From contig NW_025408669.1 of NCBI RefSeq assembly GCF_020360975.1, forward strand, positions 6,944,001-7,008,000: DNA of 64,000 nucleotides. The letters are read 5' to 3'. Position numbers and translations under genes: made by a program. The DNA comes from Hirsutella rhossiliensis (lineage: Eukaryota > Ascomycota > Sordariomycetes > Hypocreales > Ophiocordycipitaceae). Below are positions 1 through 11,035 of this stretch, piece after piece (position 1 is the first letter of the stretch; every line of letters begins with the position of its first letter). A model generated the notes under the pieces. It saw only the letters and a program-made list of their open reading frames with translations. It was not told the DNA's origin and made no database searches.

Positions 1-2222
1 CAGTCTTGCTGTAGCGCAATGGCAAGCCCATTGCCTTTCGGTATGCCTGGTTGGTCTTGAGACTGCCGCGAGGCTGTGCTCTATACCAAGAGTCTCTTTC
101 CTGACATACCTCTGATAGATGGCTCGTGGGTCATCATATAATAGATTCTCTGTAGTCTCTGTAGTCTCTGCAATTGCTGTAGAGACTGTAGAGACCGTAG
201 TGACTGCAACTGTCATTTTCTCCATGACTGCTGCAGTCTGCGCAGTCTCTGGAACTGCTACCGTCTGTACAGTCTGTGCAGTCTGTGCAGTCCCTGCAAT
301 TGCTGCAGTCTCTGCAGTCTGTGCCGCCCGTGCCTCTGCCCGCTGCAGTATGTCGCTATAGCGTAAAGGACAATTGCGAGATGTCATGATGTGCCCTTGC
401 TGGTGGCATTTGCTGCATGTAGGCGGCGCCTTTGGCCGTAGATCTGACTCTATGGCTTCAAATGCACTTGGCTCGCGCTGTGTGGATGACTGTGATATCC
501 TTGATGCGGCGACAAGTTGGTCTAGTCGCCGACGAGGCTCTATGAGGACCTGACCAATCTCTTTGTTATCCCGTCGAAGGCGCCAATGTGTATGAAAATG
601 TTGTAGCCGGAGGGGCAGATCTTCCACTATGAGAGACTGTAATGCGTGCGCACAAGGGAGACCGCGAGACTTGGTGAAGCTGCCTGTGCAAGATGGGGTG
701 TTTTTCTCGTTGAGGCGCTTGTGTTGCTTTGCAACCTGTCGCAAGGCTTCGTGTGATACCCAGCCACGTACCGTGCTATATACGGTTCCAGAGAGCTCAA
801 TTGGCATCCGTATATGCTGCCTGGCTTGGTTGGCTTGTAGCTCGGCCAGTTGGTTGAGGAGAGCTTGCTTGATTGCCCTCGTTGCCTCGAAGAGGTCTAA
901 TGTTGACTTCTTAAGGTGACTCTTCAATAATGCGTGGATGCCTTCCACCCGGGAAGTAGCCACATTGCCGAAGTGAGCATATTGATCGACCCAGGCCTTG
1001 ACGAGCTTTTCCTTATACGGGTCCAACCAGGTTTCCCGTATGTAGCTAACCTCCTTGACGTATCGTGGCACAAAGCGCTTCTCGAGCTCTTCAACTTGTT
1101 GATCAAATGTCTCCTCATCTTTCGAGCCCACGATTGAGTGCCAATACCCAAAGAACTCAGCCCACCTCTCATCACTATTAGAGTCCTCATCGTCACGGTC
1201 GAAAGCTGGTTTGCAATAGCTAAGCACCGCCTTATTCGCATGCCAGATGCAAAGCAGAGACTTGGACGCAGGAAAGCACCGGGAAATTGCGTTTATGCAG
1301 GCGAGGCAGCGATCTGTCAGGATAACCGATGGCTGGCGAATGTCATATAACTCGTATATCGATTGGAGTTGGTCCAGTGCCCAGATATAGTCATTTTCGT
1401 CTTCACCACTGAGGAAGGCAAAGGCAATACAGAATGACCGCTGACAGGCATCAACGCCGATCATATCGAGCAGTGGCATCTTATATTTGTTCGTCTTGTA
1501 TGTGCAGTCTAGCAGTAGTAATTCTGGGTATGCGTTGAGGTATCCTAGAGACGCTGGGTGTGCGAATAAGACTGCTGTGACTCGGCCATCATGATCAAGC
1601 TGTATGCGGCTCTGGAACCCCTCGTTGTCAAGCTCATTGGCAAGGGCATGCATTGTGCTCTGGCCAGCAAGGAGCTCTCGTCTGCGCTGTGCGATACAGT
1701 TATATATGTCTTGCTGTGTCGCTCCTTGGGCAGTCTGAGAGCTCTGGCGCATATATGTCCGGATATCCTTTGGTGCTATGCCAGCGCTTGAGAGGTTCCC
1801 AATAGCTGACTGGTCAGTTGAGGAGAGGGCACGATGAGCTGGATGTGCTGTAATATGCAGACTGGGCTCATGGTTGTGGACCGACTTCTCCTCGCCTGGG
1901 CGATGCCTGACATACCAGTACGACTTATCAAGGCTCTCTTTCGCATTGATGGAAAACTGGCATCCAGTGATACGGGAGCTTGTAGACCGTTGCCGATCAG
2001 CTGGCTTCTGGTCCTTGCTTGTATGAGCCCCAAGTCTACCTCCACGATCGCAGGCAAATATGACTGTGCGTCTTCCGGACCGCGGGTCTCTCGTGGACTT
2101 GCCTGTGGTGAAGGCATAGCCTCTTGGAGCCGCCCACGCATTAATTGAGGCAGAAGAGACTCTCGCGAGTCGAACTGGCCCTCAGGAGGAAGGCAATCGT
2201 CAGGGAATTCAGTAAGCCCCAT
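1..2222 (-). pseudogene. Mutator-like (MULE) transposase, frameshifted, runs off left edge
   Basis: On the minus strand one frame is open from 2181 to base 1 (727 codons, no stop), so the C-terminus lies outside the window. It shows the MULE order: an N-terminal FAR1/zinc-type DNA-binding part (FACDRGG near 2060), a DDE transposase core with LLLLDCTYKTNKY near 1510, VILTDRC near 1320 and VEGIHALL near 945, a SWIM-type zinc motif (C...LPCAHAL, about 640-700), and a CCHC knuckle CSKCHQQGHIMTSRNC (about 370-420). The tail (about 130-350) is a low-complexity run of Thr/Ala/Gln/Val/Glu. The likely start ATG at 2222 (MGLTEFPDDC) lies in another frame; the two frames join at about 2149-2150, where one base seems to be missing. 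The enzyme would cut and paste its own element. Family assignment is firm. Whether the break is a real mutation or an assembly error is open. Confidence 0.85.
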
Positions 2223-2581
2223 ATTGGAATTATCTTGAAGAGCTAGCTGTAGTGCACGACAGTGAGCAGCTCTTTATACACAAAGGAAAGGAAACTCCTG
2301 CTTTGTGGACGTGGTGCAGAACCCTTGTAACCGAGGCCGCCTGCGAGGTTTAATGCAGCCTGCGTTTGAGCTTTGGCCTCAATGGGGTCCAAGCACCACG
2401 CATGCAGGCGCTCGACCTTAATATGCGGATTATAGCATCGCTTCCGCGGACAACTACTCTGAGCGCAGATGGTATGCTATATGAGGCTGGCTCTCTGTGC
2501 GACAGTTTGCCACATGCAATAGAAAAGGAGAGTACAGGTCAGGGGGCGGCCCGACTATCTTCCGCCTGGGCTTACATAACA

Positions 2582-2627
2582 GGCGCGGACGTCCGCGCCG
2601 ACTTTAAAGGCGCGGGGGTCCGCGCCT
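2582..2627. repeat. Two near-identical GC-rich palindromes
   Basis: Bases 2582-2599 read GGCGCGGACGTCCGCGCC, a perfect 18-bp palindrome. After a nine-base spacer a second copy (2609-2626) differs at two bases and has 8-bp arms around a 4-nt centre. The pair lies about 360 bp upstream of the transposase start, so it could be part of the MULE terminal region or a protein-binding site. Function unknown. Confidence 0.5.
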
Positions 2628-3082
2628 CTATTGGCTCCCCTTGAGTTCGCCCATGCTGACTAAGGCCATCCCTTGGCTGTTCGGCAGAAATCAGGAGGTC
2701 ATATAATAGATCACGTGCGCGGCAAAGTAACAGCCGCCCGAAGGCATCGAGGCGTGTGACTGTGGACGGTGGAACAGAACAAGGCCACCCACCAGAAGAG
2801 CCCAATTCCCCAAAAACATTTATGGTACGGGAAAAATTGCAAGTATCTCTGGACTGGTAGTGTGAAGGAGCCACTGGATCGTCACGCAGTGATCCGACTT
2901 CGAGCGAGGGCACAAGCTTTCCGGTGGAAGAATGGAATGAGTGCGTGGATAATTAGTCTTCATATTTATCGGCCCCATGACGTGGGAGCGTAGCATGTGT
3001 GCCTGGTCGAGCGATATTTCCAGTTTGATAAATACCTGCCAAGACTTTATAGAGAGTAGTTAAAAACAAAGGAAACAAGAGT

Positions 3083-3202
3083 GAATGAGGCGGGGATCGG
3101 AGCCCGCAACCTCACCTCTTCCCCTAACCAAGAAACCAAGAATCTGCTTGGACGCGGCGCGGGGCTGCTCAGGCTGCTGGCAACCAAGTAAGCCACTCCG
3201 CC
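3083..3202 (-). repeat. Degenerate tRNA-like sequence (tRNA pseudogene or SINE head)
   Basis: Read on the minus strand, GGCGGAG is followed by TGGCTTACTTGG (box A-like) and, 3' of it, GGCTCCGATCC (8 of 11 matches to box B). The first seven and last seven bases can form five pairs, and the T-arm stem GCGGG/CCCGC is intact but with an 8-nt loop. CCAAG/CTTGG could be an anticodon stem with a 6-nt loop. At 120 nt it is long even for a tRNA with a variable arm and an intron. Most likely a decayed tRNA or the head of a tRNA-derived SINE. Confidence 0.3.
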
Positions 3203-5224
3203 GCCCCCGATAACATCGAACGGTATAGTTGCTTATAAAGGTAAAGGTAGGCTAATGCCCCTTCTTTGCGTCAGCCTTTTAGCGGTCGCGGTTTGAGGGG
3301 TGGTGGCCTTTCGTTAGACGAGGTGATCGGGGGCTGAGTAATGCTGCGCAAGCATCTCAACTTGGATGCAGTACGTGCGGACGGGCTGGCAAGGCTGCCA
3401 CTGCGTCTACTTTGGCATTCGCCTTGGTTGCACGCGCGTGTTTCTGCGGGACGAGCTTGCAATGGTGTCCAGGCCGTGTTAATAGTGCATCGACATGTAC
3501 TTGGCGCTTGGCCTACCTGCCTTCTTGGGGCTGTAAGCAGGCCATCATTGGCCAAGCATGCTGATTCCGCCGACGGCTTGGTACTGCGGCCCACACACAG
3601 CTGGACATACAGAGCCCCCCACATAACTTAAATAAATCGGCGGAAACCAACCGTGGTGAAAGACGAAGGCTTGACTGGTTGATTCAGAGCAAGATTGACC
3701 TGACCGACCGCCTATAATCTGCCACTCGATCGTGGCTGCCTGTACCGGCAGTGCCCCGCACCGCGTCCCGTGACTCCCGGCAGCTGCCAGGCAGGCAACA
3801 TCACACCCTCACCGACTCCTCAGCCGAGCTTAGCCTCTTCATCTCCAGTCAACACACGACGCACCCTCAAAGAGTTTGCCCTGCCTTACGGGCTTGCCCC
3901 CCTGTGCACTACTCTGCGCCTAATCATGGCGTCCAACGTTCTTTGCGCCTACCCTGGCCTTGACGAGCTCTTGATGTACAAAATTCTTGCTGCTCGATGG
4001 ACTTGGGTCTCCTTCCGCAACGTGCCTTCCCTTTGACTCTGCCCCGGAGGCGACTTGCTTGCCCAGGTAGGGACTCATTCTTCTCGCCGCTCTCCATTCG
4101 TCTTTCTTCTTCTTCATCACCTCAAAAAGAGACCAGTTCGCACACCCCCGCCCGAAACGTTTTCACGTACGCTTCTTCCTTCCTTCTACTTTACTGTATT
4201 ATTCTAACTTCTCACCTGGTGCGGCGGCTACCGCCACGAGGTAGTCGTCTGCCTGACGAAGCGCGGCAGGGCGTGGCGGCCACGGCGCCCGAAACCAGCA
4301 ACCTGAGCAGCACGGCGCCTCTCGCCCCAGTCGGCAGAGCCAGGATAGAACCTGCGCAGTCCAGAACTTTCCCTTGGACGAGAACTACGGCGCCGAGGGG
4401 TCAGCGCCTCACGCGGCCACCCACCCATAGCTAGGAACAGTCTGAGCTAGTTGTCAAGGTTAGTCGGTGACATGACAGGTGACAGATTGTCGCGGAGTTG
4501 GTGGTTTGCCGTCGAGACGAGCATGTGCCCTCGGTGTGTTGCAGGAGGGAGTAGCATCTGTGATGCAAACATACCTATGGAATGTGTCGTTGGTCGTTGA
4601 GGCTCTCAAAGTCCCCGGACATTGTGCCGTGGCCTCGGAGTCTTTCCACGCCGGCGACTACCAGCCCTTGGGGTTTGGGCGATGCGTTACAACGGATCAA
4701 ATGAATGCGTGGCTGTCGTGACGCTCAAACTGCTCCGTTACCGAGGTAAGCCTCGGGTCGGCGTCATTGGTCACCACTGCCAAGGGCGCAGGGCTTGCAG
4801 CTGGTAATACGCGTCGCGGGAGCTGTTGTCAATGTGCCCGGGCTCTGGACACGTGTATCAAGAGCTGCGGAAACCCCGTGCTGGCTGCGCCGGAAGGAAG
4901 TGTCGGTTGGACAGGCGGTGCCTCACCATTGTCCCGAGTCTAAGAAGGGTTCAGACGTCCCGTGTGTGCTGCGGTCCTTGGCCAGCGTGCGCTTCACAGT
5001 AGGCGCCTGGAGGCCCTCGTACGTTTGGACCAGAACTTGACCAAGGTCTCGATGAGTCCCAAGACCAAGAGATGGACTAAGGAAAAGGCCGGAAAAGGAT
5101 GGCGAAGAAAGGAAAGGGTAAGGAGCCTTGTTCCAACCAACGGAAGCCCGAGGAACGAGCTAAAGGCTCTGTTCGCAGTCAAGGACTGGGCCCGGTTCGC
5201 CGACCGGTGCAACCAAACCTCAAC
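3203..5224. other. No convincing gene
   Basis: Short ORFs occur in all frames and none shows a domain, a splice structure or a recognisable composition. I see no tRNA and no terminal repeats here. The end next to 5225 is the 3' flank of the MFS gene. Confidence 0.5.
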
Positions 5225-6836
5225 CTACTCACCGGTCCAGATGGCCTGCGTTATGGCTGCTGTACAGGTTAGAATCGCAAAACTCCATCCTACACTCTGC
5301 CACCCGGCACTAGCTTGTATGAAGCCGCCCATGACAGGCCCCAATATGGCACCGCATGAGAAGGCCATGTTATAGATTCCATATGCCAATGAGTATGGGA
5401 CCGTCGTGGGGTCCTCAGAGTCTTGCTGAACAGACCAAGTGACTTCGGCCATTAAGGTGCCCATGACAAAGGTTGTCGACAGGCCAATCCCGGCCAGCAA
5501 GCCGCAGAGCATAATCTTATGCCTGAGAGTGTCTTCCGTGACAAAACGCAGGCATATAAGAAAGGGAGTTGCCGCCAAAAACCCCCCTGTTGCCAGCCAC
5601 TTAGGGCCTATGCGGTCGGAAAGGGCTCCCACCAAGGGGCTGAGGAATGCTGGCAATGCCAGATTGAGGAAGACGAGCCCGGCGGCGGTGGGGCCCCAGC
5701 CAAAGGTGGACGAGACGAATAGAGGCAAGGTGCTGTCGAAAGAGGCGTGGATGCTTGCCTCGACAAGAGTCCCCCACAAGGCTGCGAGGAGGCGAGGGTT
5801 GCTGAGGAGAAGCATCAAGCCCCTCGCTCCGATGGAGCTCCTGGCATTGTTTTGAGTTGAAGTTGAGCCGCGAACGACGTAAGCTGGCTGTTTCCCTTGA
5901 GTAGAATCGTCGCTTTCCAAGGCACTGGCGCTGCTCTCGCCGACTGCCAGTCCAGTCAGTTCAGCGAGATCAGTCTCCCCGTGTGGTGTGCGTTCTGTTT
6001 CGACCCCAGGCCATCTCCTCGCATCCTTGGTCTCTATCACGAAGAGCCGAAGTATGATATCCACGGCAATGAAACCGAAGCACATTATAAAAACCGGATA
6101 GTAGCCTCCCTGTCCGACAACGATGCCGCCGAGGAGTGGAGAGATGGAGGTGCCCACGGTCTGTGCCGAGGCAATCCAACCAGTCGCCAAGCCGACCTTA
6201 TTATTTTCGACCGAGTCAACGAGAAAGGCAAGACCGACGGTCCAGGTCAGGGCAGCCGACATGCCCTGCAGTATTCGACCCATCAACAGCATGGGGATGT
6301 TGACGCTGAAGCACAAGAGGAGAGTGGCGCCAAGGAGGAGCAGGAGACCAAAGACCATGAGCGCACGTTTATTGTTATACCGATCTGCCACATAGCCCCA
6401 GACGGCTATTGTAACGGTGTTAACATCTTATGCTCGTTGTTGAACTGCACGCGTGGCAAGCCGGCGAGCGTTGTGGCAACGTACGTGAAAAGGCCACGAG
6501 AGCGGCGGAAAAGACCGCAAGAGATACCGAAACCCAGTATTGGACTACAAGAAAGCGTTAGGCAAAGCTCTGGCTCTCGTTATTGTCAAATTCACTGCCA
6601 CCTTTCCCCCCCTCAATGGCAATCCTATTGGGTAGCGCAAAGGGTATGACGAGAACGACGACGCCGTACAGGAAGACATCCTTTGCTGCCATGTCAGTGA
6701 CTTGCACGCGCGGGGGGCGGGCAGGACGCACGGTGAAGATCGCAAATGCGACGGTCGTTACAATCAGCGCTGCTGAGGAACGCAGCTTCAGCAGAAAGGG
6801 CGCCTTGTCCGGCCGCAAAGGTAAGGCTCCAGACAT
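5225..6836 (-). CDS. MFS transporter, DHA1 (VMAT/tetracycline-like) type
   Basis: A plasma- or vacuolar-membrane proton antiporter type, probably exporting a small organic compound; the substrate cannot be read from sequence. I rebuilt four exons: 6836-6732, 6680-6602, 6544-6485 and 6405-5225 (474 aa). All introns are GT-AG and 51-79 nt, and every join keeps frame. The joined protein has AIFTDVFLYG and VPFAL-like helix 1, VQYWVS, and loop 2-3 motif GYVADRYNNKRALM (G-x3-DR-x3-R type, motif A). GRILQGMSAALTWTVGLAFL follows in TM4. A charged central loop sits near residues 220-265. Helices 7-12 end in AIWTGE. The length fits a 12-TM DHA1 carrier. It is transcribed away from the gene at 8063 across a 1.2-kb gap. 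Confidence 0.85.
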
Positions 6837-8062
6837 ACTCGAGGTTTCTGCTGATAAGTCTGTGTGCTTGGGTGAAGAAACGGGCGTGCTTCAGGGGCGT
6901 GATGGAACCGGTCGGCCTTTTGAGGCCCACACCTCCGGTTTCTTCGAGATGCCCTTCAGAACCTTGCAACTAAGTTCGGCAACGCACGCTGACCAGATCC
7001 ACACCGCAGTGTGGCGGAATTCACCTCGTCATTCACGTTGCTACTTGGCCAACTCGTGGGTTCCAGAATAGTCCAGGATATCGGCAAGTCAATTCGGCCA
7101 CACAATGGCCACGTCTCTGAAGGGTTTCCCAGATCGATTAAGCGGCAATCATCACAAACTCAACAGGAGCCTGGACTCTCCCTTAGGGATGGGCTGGAGC
7201 TAGTGGATCGCAGCCCGCGCCGGTTGCGGATCGACCGGCGCATGTTTCGGTTACAATGCTGTTTATAAATTACGTTTGCGGGCTCATGTCACGGGCGAAT
7301 TTTACCGAAGCAGAATTGTAACATACTTGGTACAGGATAAACATCAGTTCGGGAGTGGGTTCATCTCATTGCCGAGCAATGATCCCGTCTCCGCTTGTCC
7401 AGTTGCCTGAACAGTGACGGACAGTGATTCCACTACAGGAGCAGCGGTGTATAAGTAGATGATGCCTTTGAACGCGTCGTCGTATTCTTTGTCACATCAT
7501 AATGCCAAAATAACCGTCCGACAGTAGCGTTATTCCAATCTGCCGGTAAATAGTGTCGGAATAGCCTAGTGGGGGCAAAAGCAATGGCGTCTCTGCATGT
7601 TGCGTCCATTGGCTGTTCAGGGAGACACGCTTCCACTCGTGGGGACAGCACTATGAATAGCTGCGGTCGGAATGTGATCTACATGCCGTCCTGGCAGTCC
7701 TCGTGCCAGCCCGGGTGGGTGGGGGGGGGGTTCGAGGCTGAGAACTGAAGCAAGGCCGACAAGTTGGTGCCGGAAACCGTCTAACAAGACGACGGGCTAG
7801 GAGTTTTGGAAGGCTCATGGAAGGCTCATGGAAGGCTGTGGAGACACTAGGCCCTAGAGGCAGATGGTAGGATGTTGCTGAAGGGGGGATCCTGGACAGC
7901 AAGGGGTTTTCTCATAAAGTAAAGGCAGGCGACTGATTACACCCATTCCTTCAGTATATTTGAGCAAACTGTCTCGCCTACCCCCATTGTTCGTCTTTCT
8001 GATTCACAGACCCGCGAGGTGGCCTCTTTGCTGGTCTTAGTCGCCGCATTCATTTACTCATC
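6837..8062. promoter_or_regulatory. Intergenic region between two divergent genes
   Basis: It holds the start regions of the MFS gene (minus) and the 8063 gene (plus). I see no coding exon. A short direct repeat, AAGGCTCATGG in two and a half copies, lies at about 7809-7837. Confidence 0.45.
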
Positions 8063-9676
8063 ATGTTAGCCCCCGTCTTTAACGTGCAATACCCCAAGCG
8101 GAGCTCAGCAGACCATAGGCATAATTGCCGGCCCCCTCCATTGAAGGTTCCCCTCAAAGGCCTTGGTGATACGGAGAGAGTTGTGTCGATCATCCATCAT
8201 GACAACGTCACAACGCCCATCGTTACAAACCACGTCCTCGACCATGACGCCAGATGTCCTCAAGTCTTGCCCGGGGCGCCGAGCTACAGATTCCTCACCA
8301 GCCTGAGCGAGTCGGCCATTGATGACAAACGACTTTCAAAGGTGGTCAGAAAAGGCACCGCGTCACTCGGAAAGCTGTATTCTCTTCTCGGCGGTGCGTC
8401 TGAGAACACTACTACATCGGATTGTACGCGCAATGCCCGGCCGATTTCGGCGAAAAGGGCCCCTTTGGTGACTATTGGGCAGGGGGCATTCATGTCGACC
8501 GCCCCATTGTCAAGTAAGAGGAATGGCTCTGATTCAGCAGAAATCTACACGAGACTTCGACTTCAATTCTCCAATGGCGCCACGTCGACTCAGTACTTCA
8601 ATTCTCGTTGCTCCGGAATCAAGCCTGCCTTTTTAGATCGAGCAATTGCTACGAAATTCGAGCGGATACACATCATCGGCGGCATATGCTTGTTCTCCAA
8701 GTCCATACTCTTCATGTCGCCAGGAGACGGGCAGTCAAACGTCGACGACAAGCCCGTCGTCCCGCCCTTGCCATGGAACGTCGACCTCACTCTATATGAG
8801 TTGGAAACTATTGCGAGGCTTTCCTCCGCCATCGCAGATACCGCATGTGTCGTCAAGAACACTTCCAGGGGTCGCGACACTCCATTGAGCATAGATATCG
8901 ACATACCCGATTTTCAGTACTACTGGACCGCCTGTGGGCTCTTTGAGCGGAACCTAGTCACCATTGGCTACGTGCAGAGCTGGATTGCTGCTATTGACGA
9001 ACGAAGAAGAAAGCTCAAGGCCATCATGACTGCTCTTCTCCGTACGATCCTGACGGACCGCCAGCTCAGCGACATTGAAATAAATATCGCGCCAGGAACG
9101 GAGCCCGCCGTAAACCTTATCAAGGAGAAGATTGTTTCTGGAACAATACCATCCCTGGAGGAGATTATGAGTGCGATGAGATCGCAGGGAGGGGAGGCCA
9201 GACAATGGAGAGATTTTTTAGACCATCTGGGCTCGGGCCATCAACCCTCGACTGTGGGCGATCTCGGCCGATTGGTTTATGTGTTCAAGGCGGTGAAACC
9301 AGCCCTGGAACATGAGCACACTGTGGCAGCACCCAATGGAAACATTCGAGATGCGCCTGGTCGAACGCTTATCATCCAGGTCGACGATATCATCGAATGG
9401 AGGATCTTCGACCGGGCAAAGTCATTCCTGGAGCACTACGCCACGCAGAAGCCCAACTATGCAGAGAAAGCCCTGATCGTGGGCCTTTTCCCAATACATA
9501 AAATATTCGTGGCCGGCTCGAGCCGCTCGGATTTATACCACAAAGATCCAGGACCGCAACTGTGTCTGAATTCCGAAGGAGCGATGATCGGTCCACTGGA
9601 TGTCATCGGAATGACTTACGGAATACACATGAAGGAGGTCTTGCAGCGTTTGCGCCGCCGAGAAGGTTTCCAGTGA
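8063..9676 (+). CDS. Uncharacterised protein, possibly cyclodipeptide synthase-like
   Basis: A single uninterrupted exon of 537 codons with ATG at 8063. No signal peptide, no membrane helix and no domain that I recognise with confidence. Two stretches recall tRNA-dependent cyclodipeptide synthases. Near the C-terminus, KIFVAGSSRSDLYHKDPGP resembles the CDPS block V-x-S-S-x3-YH-x3-P; a Tyr sits 26 residues before that YH, against 24 between the catalytic Tyr and YH in bacterial AlbC. In the first half, FERIHIIGG resembles the strand after the CDPS nucleophile region, and LVTIGQGAF could be the nucleophile loop. Fungi have a divergent arginine-containing CDPS family (AvaA type), which would fit the size. 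The similarity is by eye only; an unrelated orphan family is equally possible. The divergent MFS gene next door would suit a small-molecule locus. Confidence 0.5.
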   Translation: MLAPVFNVQYPKRSSADHRHNCRPPPLKVPLKGLGDTERVVSIIHHDNVTTPIVTNHVLDHDARCPQVLPGAPSYRFLTSLSESAIDDKRLSKVVRKGTASLGKLYSLLGGASENTTTSDCTRNARPISAKRAPLVTIGQGAFMSTAPLSSKRNGSDSAEIYTRLRLQFSNGATSTQYFNSRCSGIKPAFLDRAIATKFERIHIIGGICLFSKSILFMSPGDGQSNVDDKPVVPPLPWNVDLTLYELETIARLSSAIADTACVVKNTSRGRDTPLSIDIDIPDFQYYWTACGLFERNLVTIGYVQSWIAAIDERRRKLKAIMTALLRTILTDRQLSDIEINIAPGTEPAVNLIKEKIVSGTIPSLEEIMSAMRSQGGEARQWRDFLDHLGSGHQPSTVGDLGRLVYVFKAVKPALEHEHTVAAPNGNIRDAPGRTLIIQVDDIIEWRIFDRAKSFLEHYATQKPNYAEKALIVGLFPIHKIFVAGSSRSDLYHKDPGPQLCLNSEGAMIGPLDVIGMTYGIHMKEVLQRLRRREGFQ

Positions 9677-10236
9677 TATCAGCCGCGGATGTTGATCTTG
9701 TCAAGTTTATGGGTCAATACCAAGGGCATGGAAGTTCGTAGCATTTACCAATGTATAATGATGTTTTTGTGGAAAGGAATGAAACTCCGGCGAGTTGCAG
9801 GCCTATTTCGATGGCAAACAGAGCAATATCTCACAGCGCTTATACGACCACCATATCTCCATACAGAGCAAATTACACAATGGGTTTGAGATGCAGGAGC
9901 ACGCGCAGTCAAATCAAGGATTCGCATCAAGTTGGGCACCGGAATAGCTTCGGGGACTCTAACTATCCAGTTTGGACGCAAGCATCACGAAAATGAGGCT
10001 CTCAAACCCGGCAGCGTGGCGAGAGCACCGGTAGAGCCCAGTAGTTAGTTGTATTTATCAACGTCTGCGCAGTCTCCCTAGGAAGACAAAAGGCATGCTA
10101 GGCTAGTTAAATCGAGAACCTTCGCCGTCGACACCTAATATTTGCTGGAAATTGTCTATTGGAATCTCTAATCGTATTCACAGGGCCCGCCCCTGGATCG
10201 CATCGCCACGCACAACGTCACTCTTCCGTGAACAGC
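9677..10236. other. No gene seen
   Basis: The 3' flank of the 8063 gene up to the hAT insertion. Short ORFs only, with no family resemblance. Confidence 0.5.
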
Positions 10237-10244
10237 TTGTTATC
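10237..10244. repeat. Left 8-bp target site duplication (TTGTTATC)
   Basis: Identical to bases 11400-11407 on the other side of the element. Eight base pairs is the duplication size of hAT transposons. Confidence 0.9.
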
Positions 10245-10261
10245 CAGGGTGGTTTTCCATA
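10245..10261 (+). repeat. Left terminal inverted repeat of the hAT element
   Basis: 17 bp, CAGGGTGGTTTTCCATA, perfectly inverted at 11383-11399. Homology stops at the 18th base (T here, C in the other end). Confidence 0.9.
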
Positions 10262-10369
10262 TCTAAATATGGAAATACCCTTTCCATGAATGGCATGGAA
10301 TAGGTATGGAAAGGGAAGCGGAGTTCAAAGGCAGGAACCGCCTCATATATTATCTTTATTGTCCCCAGA

Positions 10370-11035
10370 ATGATCCCTACAGTACTTCTGTCACCGCCAG
10401 CTTTCGAAAACACCCTGAGGGCAAGAAAGTATGTCATCAACGTCGCAGAGAATTTATCTCCTCTTCAACCGTCCATCATCGAAGGATTTGATCAACTCTA
10501 CGGGCAAGCGTGGGATCTGGGCCGTGTCTTCAAAGGCTACCTTGACCAAGAAATTATCAATAAAGAGAATTCGCCCTATTACGCCGCTTCTTTGGTCCTT
10601 CATCCAAGCTATCGCACGACGTACATCCACTCAAATTAGAAGAAGTGGCATAAAACTGCTTTCAAACGGGTCAAAGACCTTTGCTACTCTTACCGAAATA
10701 CAAACGACGGTACAATTTCGTATCATGTACTGGACGAAGAAGAAGACAATGGCCTTGATGCATTTGATCGTATTTCAAGAAATCTGCAGAATTGTGCTCG
10801 ACCTACAAGTCAAGACGAGTATGAAGATTACATCTCAGGTGATCCATATGAGATTGCGCCAACAACTGCTTTATCATGGTGGCTTCAAGAGCGACATAGG
10901 AACCGACGGCCGAAGTTATCACGAATGGCAATAGACATCCTATCAATGCCAGCGATGAGCGACGAGCCGGAACGGGTGTTTTCAGGGACGTACGATCTCC
11001 TGGGAAAGGGCACAATTGGATGCGGACCAAATTGA
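10370..11035 (+). pseudogene. hAT transposase C-terminal fragment with one in-frame stop
   Basis: One frame runs from 10370 to the TGA at 11033-11035, broken only by TAG at 10637-10639. The first half (PSIIEGFDQLYGQAWDLG...SPYYAASLVLHPSYR) matches the region before the hAT dimerisation domain. The second half carries the hAT C-terminal dimerisation signature: DEYEDYISGDPYE, ALSWWLQ, then LSRMAIDILSMPAMSDEPER and VFSGTYDLL. The catalytic N-terminal two thirds and the BED finger are missing, so no active enzyme can be made. Confidence 0.85.

Noticed and set aside
5897..6649. 250-codon plus-strand ORF
   Set aside because: Lies across the exons and introns of the MFS gene on the minus strand; no family resemblance.
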